Shown: piece after piece, positions 37,887-47,619 of the stretch
How positions within the stretch are numbered: the first letter of the stretch is position 1
How the letters are laid out: each line of letters starts with the position of its first letter
NCBI GenBank assembly: GCA_016717325.1
Contig: JADKFV010000004.1
Span: 1-64,000 of the forward strand
DNA: 64,000 nucleotides
Direction of reading: 5' to 3'
Source: Bacteroidota bacterium
Lineage (GTDB): Bacteria; Bacteroidota; Bacteroidia; AKYH767-A; OLB10
The notes under the pieces: generated by a model
What the model was told of the DNA's origin: nothing
Database searches by the model: none
Seen by the model: only the letters and a program-made list of their open reading frames with translations
Position numbers and translations under genes: made by a program

Positions 37887-38458
37887 AATTCCCCTCCCAC
37901 TCCCGTCATTGCGAGCGTAGCGAAGCAATCTTTTCGGTGCTAAGTCATTTCGATGCAGAGATTGCTTCGTTCCTCGCAAAGACGAAAAAGAATCACTTTA
38001 ATTCCCCTCCCACTCCCGTCATTGCGAGCGTAGCGAAGCAATCTCTGCGGTGCCAAGTCCTTTCGATGCCGGGATTGCTTCGTTCCTCGCAAAGACGAAA
38101 AAGAATCATTTTAATTCCCCTCCCACTCCCGTCATTGCGAGCGTAGCGAAGCAATCTCTGCTGTGCTAAGTCTTTTCGATGCCGGGTTTGCTTCGTTCCT
38201 CGCAAAGACGAAAAAAGAATCATTTTAATTCCCCTCCCACTCCCGTCATTGCGAGCGCAGCGAAGCAATCTCTGCGCAGCTAAGCCCTTTCTATGCAGGG
38301 TTTGCTTCGTTCCTCGCAAAGACGAAAAAAGAATCATTTTAATTCCCCTCCCACTCCCGTCATTGCGAGAGTAGCGAAGCAATCTCTGCTGTGCTAAGTC
38401 TTTTCGATGCCGGGATTGCTTCATCCGATGGTAATCGGATTCGCAATGACGTATGGAA
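37887..38458. repeat. Five tandem 113-114-base units, each an imperfect palindrome
   Basis: Units begin with aattcccctcccactcccgt at 37887, 38000, 38113, 38227 and 38341. Inside each, cattgcgagcgtagcgaagc...gattgcttcgttcctcgcaaag is an imperfect inverted repeat of about 85 bases. The last unit ends with tcgcaatgacg, giving the full palindrome arm. Long frames through it are artefacts. It separates the phosphoglycosyl transferase from the rest of the glycan locus. A degraded piece is at about 55308-55360. Confidence 0.9.
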
Positions 38459-38462
38459 ACAA

Positions 38463-39680
38463 TTACAACTCCACCACTTTCTTCACCGCTTTTTTTACGC
38501 TTGTCACTACCTGATGAATTTGTTCATCGGTTAAATCGTAAAATACAGGCAAAGAAATTTCGCGACTGTAGTTATTATAAGTTACAGGATAATCGCTAAT
38601 CGAATAATTTTTTTTGCGATAATATGACAACATTGGCAAAGGAATAAAATGCACATTAACCGTTATATCATCATCAAAAATATGTTTCATAATATCATCG
38701 CGTTGTTGCTCGGTAATATTGCGAACGCGCAATGGATACAAGTGATATGATGTTTCGCGCGTATCACTTTTCATTACAGGTAGTTGAAACACATTATCAT
38801 CATTCAACAACTGAGAGTATAAATTGCAAATGTGTTTTCGCTTTACCAGTGTATCATCATCATACCGTTCCAGTTCTATTAAACCCATTGCAGCGTTAAT
38901 ATCGGTCATGTTGCATTTATAACCGGCCTCTACAATATCGTACCGCCAATTGCCCTTCTGCATTTTTGCCAATGCATCTTTATTTTGCCCATGCAACGTA
39001 TACACACATAAGAAATTATAAATTGCTGCATTGTCGAATGGCGCAGGTAAATTTAACACCACAGCACCACCTTCGGCAGTAGTAAGGTTTTTAACTGCAT
39101 GAAATGAGTACACCGCCACATCGGGAATCGATGCACTTTTTACTCCATCGGTAATAGCGCCTAGCGAATGTGCGGCATCGGCCAAAATCATTATGCGATT
39201 AAGTTTATGTTGAATATCGTTGGCGGGAATAAATTTTAGTTTTACTTCTTTCTCATTTACCAAAGCATACAGGGCTTTGTAATCGCATGGCCATCCGGCA
39301 AAATCAACCGGCATTATTACTTTTGTTCGCTCGGTAATAGCACTACGTATACGGTTTAAGTTGATACAAAAATCATCGTCATTCACATCTACCAAAATTG
39401 GTGTAGCACCCGTATGCATCACCACATTTGCAGTTGCGCTATATGTGTATGCAGGTAAAATAACTTCATCGCCCTCTCCTACTCCCAGCCAACGTAGTAT
39501 AATTTCGAGGCCGGCTGTAGCGCTATTTAAACAAAGCACATTTGATACTCCAGAATACTGCGCCAATTTCTTTTCAAACATTTTTGTGCGCGGGCCGGTT
39601 GTTATCCATCCCGATTTTAAAACTTGTACCACTTCATCAATAATTTTTTGGTCGATGCGTGGTGGCGAAAATGGTATCAT
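38463..39680 (-). CDS. DegT/DnrJ/EryC1/StrS-family sugar aminotransferase
   Basis: 405 residues. PLP-enzyme motifs: LCLNSATAGLEIILRWLGVG, DEVILPAYTYSATANVV, IMPVDFAGWPCDY, ADAAHSLGA (Asp pairing with PLP) and YSFHAVKNLTTAEGGAVVL (Schiff-base Lys). It builds an amino sugar by transfer of an amino group to a nucleotide keto-sugar. An insertion around residues 145-170 is longer than in many members. It belongs to the surface glycan locus, so the glycan probably contains an amino sugar. Confidence 0.9.
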   Translation of the reverse strand: MIPFSPPRIDQKIIDEVVQVLKSGWITTGPRTKMFEKKLAQYSGVSNVLCLNSATAGLEIILRWLGVGEGDEVILPAYTYSATANVVMHTGATPILVDVNDDDFCINLNRIRSAITERTKVIMPVDFAGWPCDYKALYALVNEKEVKLKFIPANDIQHKLNRIMILADAAHSLGAITDGVKSASIPDVAVYSFHAVKNLTTAEGGAVVLNLPAPFDNAAIYNFLCVYTLHGQNKDALAKMQKGNWRYDIVEAGYKCNMTDINAAMGLIELERYDDDTLVKRKHICNLYSQLLNDDNVFQLPVMKSDTRETSYHLYPLRVRNITEQQRDDIMKHIFDDDITVNVHFIPLPMLSYYRKKNYSISDYPVTYNNYSREISLPVFYDLTDEQIHQVVTSVKKAVKKVVEL

Positions 39681-39722
39681 ATAATTTCAGTGTTTTATAT
39701 TTACAAATGTATTTAGTATCAG

Positions 39723-40991
39723 CTATTTTGAAAATAGTTTTCTATCGTTTCTGTTTCCATGAGTTATCAATATTGTTACGAGCATAAAAAATATTATTCC
39801 TACAGAATGTTGCATAATCGATTCTACCATTGCATTGGCTGCCAAAATGAACAAACAAAGAAACCCCAAAATATCTCTTTGTTGCATGGCAATAAAAAAA
39901 CACAACAATAAGTAAGCACCAAAAACAACAAAGCCTATGATGCCTGTTGCCAAAAATATTTGCAAGGATTGATTGTGAGGATTCAATTCCTTGTATGCAG
40001 CATAAAGCATTTGGTGCTCTTTGTAATATGTCACAAGTTGCGAATTGATATCGCCAATACCATAACCCAACAACGGTCGTTTGGCAATTAAATTTAAAGC
40101 ACTGCTCCATAATGAAAACCGTAATTCTAAATTACTTGGGTTGGAAGCAAGTAATTTACTCTCCTGAACTTGTTCGAGCGTTGGCATTTCTGATTGTTTT
40201 ACAACATTTGAATCAAGCATATCCGTTATCCTGTTGTAGTGATTCAACATCCAATATATTCCCGAAACAATAACAAGACAATAAGCAATAAAATTGAAAG
40301 CTAATATTTTTCTATTTTCATTCCGCATCCATTGCATGGCAAAATAAATAAGCAAAGCAATTATAAAGACGCTTGTGGCCATGCGGCTATTGAGCGTAAT
40401 AATATTTACAAGAAATATAAAATTGATAAAGTGTAAAACAAAGCGGTATAATTTGTCTGAAACATTCTTCAACTCAATGAGAATGAAAAAAATATTGCAG
40501 CTCAGCAAAATTGAAAAATAAGTTGGATGCAAAAGGTATGAATACATGATATAATAAAAATGCAACTCGCTTCCATCCACATTGTATGCATTTAATGCAT
40601 TCATAAAACAAAGGCATAAGGCCACTAAACAACCAACAATACTGCCGCTAAAAATAAATTTTCGATTGATTTTATCTTTAAGAAAAAATGCAATTGCCGG
40701 TAAAATCAATAATGACAATTGCCGCGAAAGATAACTCAGGCCTTCGCTTTTATTGTGCGAGTATAAAATGCTGATAGCCATCAATACAAAAAGTATTATA
40801 GGCAATAAATTTATTTTGTCGGCAAAATCTAACTTTAGTTTAGGGCTGTACTTTACAAAATAAAAAATACCAAGTAACAAAATTGCTGCAATAGTGTAGC
40901 TGCAAAGTTTGGCATTCAGCGGCAATAGCAATGCTGTAACTCCAAGCAAAAAATTTGCACTGTTCAATATATTGTTGGCTGCTTTGTTCAT
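39723..40991 (-). CDS. O-antigen ligase/polymerase (Wzy_C/WaaL family)
   Basis: 422 residues with about eleven membrane helices. The large periplasmic loop contains RPLLGYGIGDINSQLVTYY and the conserved His in ELNPHNQSLQIFLATGIIG. The family either joins polymer to lipid A-core or polymerises repeat units. With an ABC exporter in the same locus, the ligase role seems more likely; this is inference. The gene is 1 base from the next glycosyltransferase gene. Confidence 0.85.
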   Translation of the reverse strand: MNKAANNILNSANFLLGVTALLLPLNAKLCSYTIAAILLLGIFYFVKYSPKLKLDFADKINLLPIILFVLMAISILYSHNKSEGLSYLSRQLSLLILPAIAFFLKDKINRKFIFSGSIVGCLVALCLCFMNALNAYNVDGSELHFYYIMYSYLLHPTYFSILLSCNIFFILIELKNVSDKLYRFVLHFINFIFLVNIITLNSRMATSVFIIALLIYFAMQWMRNENRKILAFNFIAYCLVIVSGIYWMLNHYNRITDMLDSNVVKQSEMPTLEQVQESKLLASNPSNLELRFSLWSSALNLIAKRPLLGYGIGDINSQLVTYYKEHQMLYAAYKELNPHNQSLQIFLATGIIGFVVFGAYLLLCFFIAMQQRDILGFLCLFILAANAMVESIMQHSVGIIFFMLVTILITHGNRNDRKLFSK

Positions 40992-40992
40992 A

Positions 40993-41973
40993 CTACCGAA
41001 ACATAAAGTTTCTCACATTATTATTTAAGCCCAATATAAAACCAAACCCATAAGCAGTATGTAAAATAATAAACACAAGTGGTCGTAAAATAATTCCTTG
41101 TGCATTGGCGGTGTTCGAAAATGAAAAATAAAAGTTCGCTAAAAGGTAAAAGCACAATGGAAGAATTGCCGGCCAACCAATAATTGCAAACAGAACAGGC
41201 ATTAACAAAATATAAGAAACAAAACCGGCAGGAATAAGATGCCGAAGTTTTAATCCCGATTTTACTTTTTTTAGTACAGTAGGTTTAAACAAACCATACT
41301 GAAAATATTGCCGAAATAAACTTGCGAAAGTTTTGCGTGGAAAATATTCGCTCTTAATTTTTGGATTGAGGTAAATTTTAAATCCTAAGCTTTGCGCACG
41401 GTAATGAAATTCATCATCCTGATTGCGCAACATTTCAGTATCGAACAATCCGGTAGCAGCAAATATTTTTCGTTTCCATGCACCCAGGTAAACACTGTCA
41501 GTATATCCTTCGAAATCCTTATTGTGAAACATACTATTGCCCACACCAAATACGCACGATGTGCAATATGCCACTGCACTTTGTACAGAAGTATTAAACG
41601 ATGCATTCATTGGTCCGCCCACAATATTGGCATTGGTCGCGTTGAAAGTATTTATTATTTGCTCGAAATAATCCTGCGCATAAACGGTATGAGCATCAAG
41701 GCGCACAACAATATCTCCTCTGCATTTTTCTATTGCCATATTCAATGCAAAAGGTACGTATTTGTTTTTATTGTGCAACAAATGAATGTTGGTATGCTTC
41801 CTTTCATATGATTGTATCAATTCAATAGTACCATCATTAGAACCACCATCAATTACAAAAAGTTCTTTATTTGCCGGCAACGATTCAATAAAAAAACGCA
41901 GTAGTGACTCAATATTATCCACTTCATTGTAAGTAGGACACACAACGGATATAAGCGATATTTCTGTCATCAA
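40993..41973 (-). CDS. Family 2 glycosyltransferase, ExoA-like
   Basis: 326 residues. GT-A fold at the N-terminus: ISVVCPTYNEVDNIESLLRF, FVIDGGSNDGTIEL, IVVRLDAHTVYAQDYF (DxD), RNQDDEFHYRAQSLGFKIYL. Two to three C-terminal membrane helices (IPAGFVSYILLMPVLFAIIG). Similar to succinoglycan ExoA, which adds a sugar to a lipid-linked intermediate at the inner membrane. Ninth gene from the wzm end of the locus not counting methyltransferases; linkage unknown. Confidence 0.9.
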   Translation of the reverse strand: MMTEISLISVVCPTYNEVDNIESLLRFFIESLPANKELFVIDGGSNDGTIELIQSYERKHTNIHLLHNKNKYVPFALNMAIEKCRGDIVVRLDAHTVYAQDYFEQIINTFNATNANIVGGPMNASFNTSVQSAVAYCTSCVFGVGNSMFHNKDFEGYTDSVYLGAWKRKIFAATGLFDTEMLRNQDDEFHYRAQSLGFKIYLNPKIKSEYFPRKTFASLFRQYFQYGLFKPTVLKKVKSGLKLRHLIPAGFVSYILLMPVLFAIIGWPAILPLCFYLLANFYFSFSNTANAQGIILRPLVFIILHTAYGFGFILGLNNNVRNFMFR

Positions 41974-41982
41974 TGTTTTTGC

Positions 41983-42810
41983 TTATACAAAGTAAGTGTT
42001 TAATAAATAGCAATACGATTGGTGCATAAACTTTACTGTTTGCGCAGACTTGAATGTGCCCGTTGTAGTGTTTTGAAAATGATTGACAACCAATGAAGGT
42101 TCGTACAAAACTTTCATATTCAATTTTAATGCAGTTTCGGCAACAAAAATTTCTTCGCCAAAAAGAAAAGATGGATAATGCAATGTACCACCTTTAGTAA
42201 AATATGATTTATTAAACACCATAAAAGAACCATGCACCGCATAAGTGGTCAAAGGTTGATTTTTTTTTGCTTGCATTTTCGATCGTATAATTTTTGTTTT
42301 TATTAAATGTAATATGGTGAACAAGGCATATAAAAAAACATTGGAGGTAAAAAATTTGTAGCGTTTGATTATGCCTCTCGATAGTCGTTTTGTGATATAA
42401 GGGTTTTGATGATACTTTAAAAAAGTGGAGTAAATATCGGGGCCCAAAACATCGAATTCTTTAGTGGACAAAATATTTTTTAATGAACCGAAAAACGAAT
42501 CTTTAGCGAAAGCAATATCAGTGTTGCAAATAATAGTTGCATCGGCCAATTCGTTTGATTTGAGATAATGCATTAAACCAAAATTTGCCGCACCAAAATA
42601 TCCCAGATTTTTTTCTGCACTAAGAATTGTGACAAAAGAAAATTTTTGGGACAATGAATCAAGTATAGAAATTTGGTGGCAGCCATTATTTACAATCACA
42701 ATTTCGGCATCGTGATTATTTCCATTTCCAAAATGCGTAACAACAAAATTGGAAACTTCGGTTTCGTTAAAATAATTAATAATGATAAAAAGCAACGTAT
42801 CTCTTTTCAA
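41983..42810 (-). CDS. Family 2-like glycosyltransferase
   Basis: 275 residues: FIIINYFNETEVSNFV, EIVIVNNGCHQISI, LGYFGAANFGLMHYLK and ADATIICNTDIAFAKDSF (the N-T-D in place of DxD), then TYAVHGSFMVFNKSYFTKGG and LFGEEIFVAETALKLNMKV. These match rhamnosyltransferase-like GT2 members. The next upstream gene ends directly before its start (bases 42810/42811), so they are one transcription unit. Confidence 0.8.
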   Translation of the reverse strand: MKRDTLLFIIINYFNETEVSNFVVTHFGNGNNHDAEIVIVNNGCHQISILDSLSQKFSFVTILSAEKNLGYFGAANFGLMHYLKSNELADATIICNTDIAFAKDSFFGSLKNILSTKEFDVLGPDIYSTFLKYHQNPYITKRLSRGIIKRYKFFTSNVFLYALFTILHLIKTKIIRSKMQAKKNQPLTTYAVHGSFMVFNKSYFTKGGTLHYPSFLFGEEIFVAETALKLNMKVLYEPSLVVNHFQNTTTGTFKSAQTVKFMHQSYCYLLNTYFV

Positions 42811-43728
42811 CTAATATTGGCCTTTTAAGAATTGAACAAAGGTATAATTATATGCTTTAGCTTTTTCAGTAAATCGATTGGCATTAAAAAGTGCAGCACT
42901 GTTCAGAATAATAATGCGCGAAACAATATGCAACAATCTGAAAAACCTTACCACCTGAAATGCAAGTTTGGTATGGTTCTTACGAAAATAAGTAATCTTG
43001 GTAAGTACTTGTTTGCTTAGCATTACACTTAAATTTTTCTTTCCGCTTGCGCCCACATGATGTAGAATAGAAGTGTGGGGATAATAAATAATTTTCAATC
43101 CATGCTTGTGCGCACGGTAGCAAAATTCCATGTCTTCGGTCCAAAATAAATCTTCGTCAAGCATGCCGATTTTTGTAATCACGTTTTTATTCATAAGAAT
43201 TGCCGCACCAGATAATGCCTCTACTTCAATTGGTTTATCAATAGGCTTGCGGAAATACGATTTCCGGTTTTTATAAAACTGATGCAGAAAAAAAGTCTCC
43301 AGTATAATTTCGCGCACGGTAATGAATGGCTGAATAGAATATTGAGTACTTAAATCGGTATTTAATAAACGAGGTGCTAAAAGACTTACATCGTTATTCG
43401 ATTTAAGATAATTAATCAACTCTGTTATGGAATCGTTGAGCAATTCAGTATCAGGATTTAAAAGAAAAATATAATCGCCTTTTGAAATTGCAATCCCTTG
43501 ATTGTTTGCTTTCGGGAAACCGGCATTAAACTTATTGTCAATAATTATTGTTTGGGGATAATGTTTCCTAACCGTTTCAACACTATCATCTGTTGAGTTA
43601 TTGTCTATCAAAATTATTTCGAAAGATGTTTTGCAATAGCAATAAACCGATGCGATGCATTTTAGCAACAACTCTTTCACATTGTAATTTACAATGATGA
43701 TACTTACTTCCGGCTGATGATTAATCAT
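42811..43728 (-). CDS. Family 2 glycosyltransferase
   Basis: 305 residues from MINHQPEVSIIIVNYNVKEL; the frame extends to 43860 but that part overlaps the upstream gene and looks unlike the family. The start shares ATGATTAA with the stop of the previous gene, supporting coupling. Motifs: LIDNNSTDDSVETVR, FNAGFPKANNQGIAI, DYIFLLNPDTELL, GMLDEDLFWTEDMEFCYRAH. Acts in surface glycan synthesis; sugar unknown. Confidence 0.9.
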   Translation of the reverse strand: MINHQPEVSIIIVNYNVKELLLKCIASVYCYCKTSFEIILIDNNSTDDSVETVRKHYPQTIIIDNKFNAGFPKANNQGIAISKGDYIFLLNPDTELLNDSITELINYLKSNNDVSLLAPRLLNTDLSTQYSIQPFITVREIILETFFLHQFYKNRKSYFRKPIDKPIEVEALSGAAILMNKNVITKIGMLDEDLFWTEDMEFCYRAHKHGLKIIYYPHTSILHHVGASGKKNLSVMLSKQVLTKITYFRKNHTKLAFQVVRFFRLLHIVSRIIILNSAALFNANRFTEKAKAYNYTFVQFLKGQY

Positions 43729-44662
43729 GCTGAAAAGATTTTCGTATGAATCGGAAAATTTTAATAACGAAATAAAAAGGCAAACAGCACAAGCTAAGCA
43801 AAGGCAAAAGAAATTTATAAATTTGATAATAATGCCGTGGAGGGTAATGGGAAGCCGCAATTGAACCTATTACCAAATCAGTATATTCTTCTATCATTCT
43901 AAAAAAAACATACATGCGATTTTTAACACTCAATTTGCTTTTTGCAAAATGCTTTTCAAGTATTGGCAATAAATAATTTCGCATTCCTCGTTTATCGTAA
44001 CTTAAGCTTGAAGCGTGTGCACGAATGAGCACGAAAGCATCCTTTGCTTCTACATAATGAAACACAAAATTGTTGATAGCCATGCGTTGAAACAACTCCC
44101 AATCTTCGAGCTTCAATAATTTGGGATCGAAACTTCCAACAATGTCAAAAACTTTTTTTCTAATAACTGGCGAACTTATTACCATCATATTTTGTCTCAG
44201 AATTAAATCAACAAGTCCTTCTCCGTTACCGTTATACTTTGGTATCCATGGCTTATTATCATCTTTTAAAGAAAAAAACAATTGTGTCTTATCATCACCA
44301 TAAAAATATCTTGCATCGCCATACGCAATGTCAACAGACTTTTGGCTTTCTAAAATTTCGATATGCGATTTTAATTTATTTGGTTGAAGCAAATCATCGG
44401 CATCTAAAAACAAAATATACTCGCCTTTGGCTTTCGAAATACCATTGTTGCGCGCAGAAGTCGGCCCTGCATTTTGTTGCGAAATATAAATTATGCGTTT
44501 GTCTTTTTTTATCCAATCATCAACAACAGATTTTGTATTATCCGTTGAGCCATCGTCAATAATAATACACTCCCAATCAACATAAGTTTGATTAATCAGT
44601 GACTCTATTGCCTCTGAAATAAACCTGCCATAATTATAAGTAGCAATTATTACCGATACCAT
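43721..44662 (-). CDS. Family 2 glycosyltransferase
   Basis: 313 residues: MVSVIIATYNYGRFISEAIE, CIIIDDGSTDNTKSVVDDWI, GPTSARNNGISKAKGEYILF, LDADDLLQPNKLKSHIEIL (DxD), LLKLEDWELFQRMAI. C-terminal hydrophobic helix (YKFLLPLLSLCCLPFYFVIK) for membrane contact. It is 1 base from the preceding GT gene and overlaps the following one by 8 bases. Confidence 0.9.
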   Translation of the reverse strand: MVSVIIATYNYGRFISEAIESLINQTYVDWECIIIDDGSTDNTKSVVDDWIKKDKRIIYISQQNAGPTSARNNGISKAKGEYILFLDADDLLQPNKLKSHIEILESQKSVDIAYGDARYFYGDDKTQLFFSLKDDNKPWIPKYNGNGEGLVDLILRQNMMVISSPVIRKKVFDIVGSFDPKLLKLEDWELFQRMAINNFVFHYVEAKDAFVLIRAHASSLSYDKRGMRNYLLPILEKHFAKSKLSVKNRMYVFFRMIEEYTDLVIGSIAASHYPPRHYYQIYKFLLPLLSLCCLPFYFVIKIFRFIRKSFQHD

Positions 44663-44663
44663 T

Positions 44664-45380
44664 TTAACTTCTTAGTTTACTGTACATTCTAAAAAGGAAT
44701 AACAATAACGGATTAAAATATTTATCCTGCACAGCGGCCCGTTCTTTCATGAGTTGAACTTTATTATCATTAGCAGAACTAACCCCCGACATATCGAATA
44801 AAGCAACTTCAAGAGGCAAATGTTTGGTAGATACTTTTTTCGATAGCACCATTCTTACAAAAAATTCATAGTCGCTTACAATGCGAAATTGTTCGTCATA
44901 AAAACCATATTTATAAAACAAGTCACGCTTGATGAATGCCACAGGATGCCAGATTGTATCTGCATAAAGCTGAATTGCCCCAATCCTTTCCGGCATTTTA
45001 CGGTGTGTAATTAAACCATCCTTTTCCTGTGTTTGCATGTCACCATATACAATATCTGCTTGTGGATTTTGCATAAATACATTTTGCAACACATCAATAT
45101 CAACCAACGTATCGCCAGAATTTAAAAACAATAAATATTTTCCGGTTGACTGCGCGATACCCGTATTCATGGCATTGTAAATACCCGTGTCTTTTTCCGA
45201 TACATAGTATTTGATTTTGCCGGCAACCTTTTCAATCGAGACTAAACTGCCATCTGTAGAACCACCATCAATAATAATAAATTCAAAATCATGGTAAGTT
45301 TGCGACAATACACTATCAATAGTTTTTTGAAGACCGTTGACATTATTTAAATTTATGGTAATGATAGAAAACAGTGGCAT
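44664..45380 (-). CDS. Family 2 glycosyltransferase, WcaE/WcaA-like
   Basis: 238 residues: MPLFSIITINLNNVNGLQKT, FIIIDGGSTDGSLVSIEK, DTGIYNAMNTGIAQSTGKYL, LFLNSGDTLVDIDVL, IVSDYEFFVRMVLS. The pattern GIYNAMNxGI and LNSGD is typical of small GT2 enzymes of colanic-acid-like loci. Part of the continuous minus-strand series; 8 bases from the GT4 gene upstream. Confidence 0.9.
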   Translation of the reverse strand: MPLFSIITINLNNVNGLQKTIDSVLSQTYHDFEFIIIDGGSTDGSLVSIEKVAGKIKYYVSEKDTGIYNAMNTGIAQSTGKYLLFLNSGDTLVDIDVLQNVFMQNPQADIVYGDMQTQEKDGLITHRKMPERIGAIQLYADTIWHPVAFIKRDLFYKYGFYDEQFRIVSDYEFFVRMVLSKKVSTKHLPLEVALFDMSGVSSANDNKVQLMKERAAVQDKYFNPLLLFLFRMYSKLRS

Positions 45381-45388
45381 CGATTTAA

Positions 45389-46624
45389 TTAAAATGAGTT
45401 ATAAACTTCTAAATGATTTTTAACCACATCATATGTGTCAAACATTTTTAATGCAACATTTCTAATTTCCATTCTGCTAAATTTTTCAGGATTATCAAAA
45501 ATCTCTTCGATTGACGAAACCAATGAAGCTACGTCTTTGTAAACAGCTAAACGTCCATTGTTAATATTTATCAATTCAGGAATTCCTCCAATATTAAAAC
45601 CAACTACAGGAGTACCACATAAAAGGGATTCACAAATTGTGTTGGGGAAATTTTCGGCCAACGAAGGCAAAACAAAAACATCAACAGCATTGTAAAGTGA
45701 AGCTAATTTGTTTGCATCAGTGATATAACCCATGTCGACAAAATTTTTAAAATCGAGTGCAGAATTATTTTTTCCAATACCACAAACTATTGCATGAGGA
45801 AAAAATTCCATCGCCTGTTTCAAATAAACAATTCCTTTTCGGGGATTATCAATATCATTTGCAACAAACAGTATTATGTTTTTATCTAATGGTAAATTAA
45901 ATTCAATGCGCGATTTTATTCTGTCCAATAAAATAAATTTTTCGCCATCAATAATATTACGAATGATTTTGTGTTGAAATGGCTTGAATAGTAACGATTG
46001 CATCGATCTGTTTAATAACCAATGCGATGGTGCTATAATTTTTATTTTTTCAGGATTAATTTTACTCAATGCATTTTGTTTATAGCGGAGTATAACATCT
46101 GCATATCCTTCATCAATTGTACCTTTCAACTGCACACAGTTTAAGCATGAGTTTGTGAAACCCATACAATCATCAGAGTGATGACACCCACCGGTGAAAG
46201 GATTCATATCGTGCAAAGTCCATACAACAGGTTTATTTATTTTCTTAAAGAAAGAAGCGAAGTCCAAAAACTGATCGCTTACCCAATGCAGATGAATTAT
46301 ATCTGCTGAAATTACCAACGGATGATTTGCTATATCAATAACTGAATAAGGCAAAGAAAAATACTCGAAACCAGCAGGACGATTTGCTAAGTGATTACGC
46401 GTAAAAGCAGCACTGCCTTTTTTCGTTATACCTATTCTATCCAGAAGTTTAAATATTAATTGGCTCTTTGGGTTTAATGTAAAATGGTTTTTAATATCAT
46501 TCACACTTTTAAGCTTAGTAAGTAAAAACGATTCGATGCCGTCACTTAAAAGCGCAGTGTGCAATCGCACAGCGGCAATACCTGCCCCGCCCTTATCGCT
46601 TGTGCTGATGTGAACTACTTTCAT
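45389..46624 (-). CDS. Family 4 glycosyltransferase
   Basis: 411 residues from MKVVHISTSDKGGAGIAAVR; the start shares one base (TAATG) with the upstream stop, so the longer frame to 46672 is unlikely. GT-B fold: N-terminal AGIAAVRLHTALLSDGIESF, a middle Cys-rich loop (CHHSDDCMGFTNSCLNC), and the C-terminal donor site (LPSLAENFPNTICESLLCGT; PVVGFNIGGIPELI with the catalytic Glu motif). Acts in glycan chain assembly in the cytoplasm. Confidence 0.9.
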   Translation of the reverse strand: MKVVHISTSDKGGAGIAAVRLHTALLSDGIESFLLTKLKSVNDIKNHFTLNPKSQLIFKLLDRIGITKKGSAAFTRNHLANRPAGFEYFSLPYSVIDIANHPLVISADIIHLHWVSDQFLDFASFFKKINKPVVWTLHDMNPFTGGCHHSDDCMGFTNSCLNCVQLKGTIDEGYADVILRYKQNALSKINPEKIKIIAPSHWLLNRSMQSLLFKPFQHKIIRNIIDGEKFILLDRIKSRIEFNLPLDKNIILFVANDIDNPRKGIVYLKQAMEFFPHAIVCGIGKNNSALDFKNFVDMGYITDANKLASLYNAVDVFVLPSLAENFPNTICESLLCGTPVVGFNIGGIPELININNGRLAVYKDVASLVSSIEEIFDNPEKFSRMEIRNVALKMFDTYDVVKNHLEVYNSF

Positions 46625-47619
46625 TAATTTATAAAGAAGTTTAACGATGCACTGAATTGCTGTTGGTTCCAATCGCGAACTAAAAAACGTGGAAAGTGAA
46701 AAATATTTGAATTGCGGTTAACAATGTATGGGAAATTTGCCGCTACCATTTTAAAGTCAAGGTTTTTGCAAATTACAATTGTATCAGCATCATAATCTGC
46801 TATGGTGCCAAAAGGAAAAGAGAAATGAATCAAATTATTTGAAAGAATATTTTCTAAAATGTCTTTTGAGGTTTTGATTTCTTCTAATTGCTGATTATAA
46901 TCTAAAGCGCCTAACGATGGATGCATGTGAGTGTGTGCCCCTATCACTGCGCTTTTCGAAGCACTCAATTTTTTCAGCTCGTCAAAAGTCATGGGGCGGT
47001 GTGATGCACGTGGCGATAAACTGTTGAACATTGCAGCCAGTTCAGCAATTTTTTCTTCGCGCTGTTTTGCAACCATTTTACGAAACAAGGGAAGCAGTTG
47101 CGTGTAAATTTGAAAACGCTTTTGAGTATCCAGATTTTTTAAATCGAAAACTTTTTCGTCTAACGAAAACTGATCTTGCAAGGGGATATTTTCATTCAAC
47201 AAAATTATTCGCTCTACTGCATCCCACCAAAATTCATTGTCGGTATTTAATGTTCCCGTGGCGATATAAAATAAAGCTTGCATGTTGTGCGATTCCAGTA
47301 TGGGCAATGCTTCTAAATAATTATCGGCATAACCATCATCGAAAGTGAGTGCCACACATTTTTTGGGAAAACGTTTTTTGTGTTCTAAGTTATGTAACAA
47401 TTCATCAATCTGAATAACGAAATGATTTTTTTTCAGATACGAAAGCTGCTCATCAAAATGCTGCGGAGTTACGTTTAGCAACTGTGGATCAGTTTTTAAA
47501 TTGTTAACTCGGTGATATAATAATACAGCACAACTTCCATTGAGAAGAACATCCATCTGCTTTTGCAAACGAAGATAAAATGGTTTTAATATTTTTTTAG
47601 AAGTTGTTATTAATTGCAT
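46624..47619 (-). CDS. Polysaccharide deacetylase (NodB domain)
   Basis: 331 residues from MQLITTSKKILKPFYLRLQK; the frame extends to 47652. Carbohydrate esterase 4 motifs: VALTFDDGYADNYLEALPIL (metal and catalytic Asp), GAHTHMHPSLGALDYNQQ (metal His pair) and HFSFPFGTIADYDADTIV. It removes N- or O-acetyl groups from sugar polymers. No signal peptide. It overlaps the FkbM gene end by 23 bases and the GT4 start by one base. Confidence 0.85.
   Translation of the reverse strand: MQLITTSKKILKPFYLRLQKQMDVLLNGSCAVLLYHRVNNLKTDPQLLNVTPQHFDEQLSYLKKNHFVIQIDELLHNLEHKKRFPKKCVALTFDDGYADNYLEALPILESHNMQALFYIATGTLNTDNEFWWDAVERIILLNENIPLQDQFSLDEKVFDLKNLDTQKRFQIYTQLLPLFRKMVAKQREEKIAELAAMFNSLSPRASHRPMTFDELKKLSASKSAVIGAHTHMHPSLGALDYNQQLEEIKTSKDILENILSNNLIHFSFPFGTIADYDADTIVICKNLDFKMVAANFPYIVNRNSNIFHFPRFLVRDWNQQQFSASLNFFIN

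Noticed and set aside
37993..38424. Minus-strand frame with repeated KQSRHRKDLAQQRLL-like peptides
   Set aside because: Product of the 113-base DNA array, not a protein gene.
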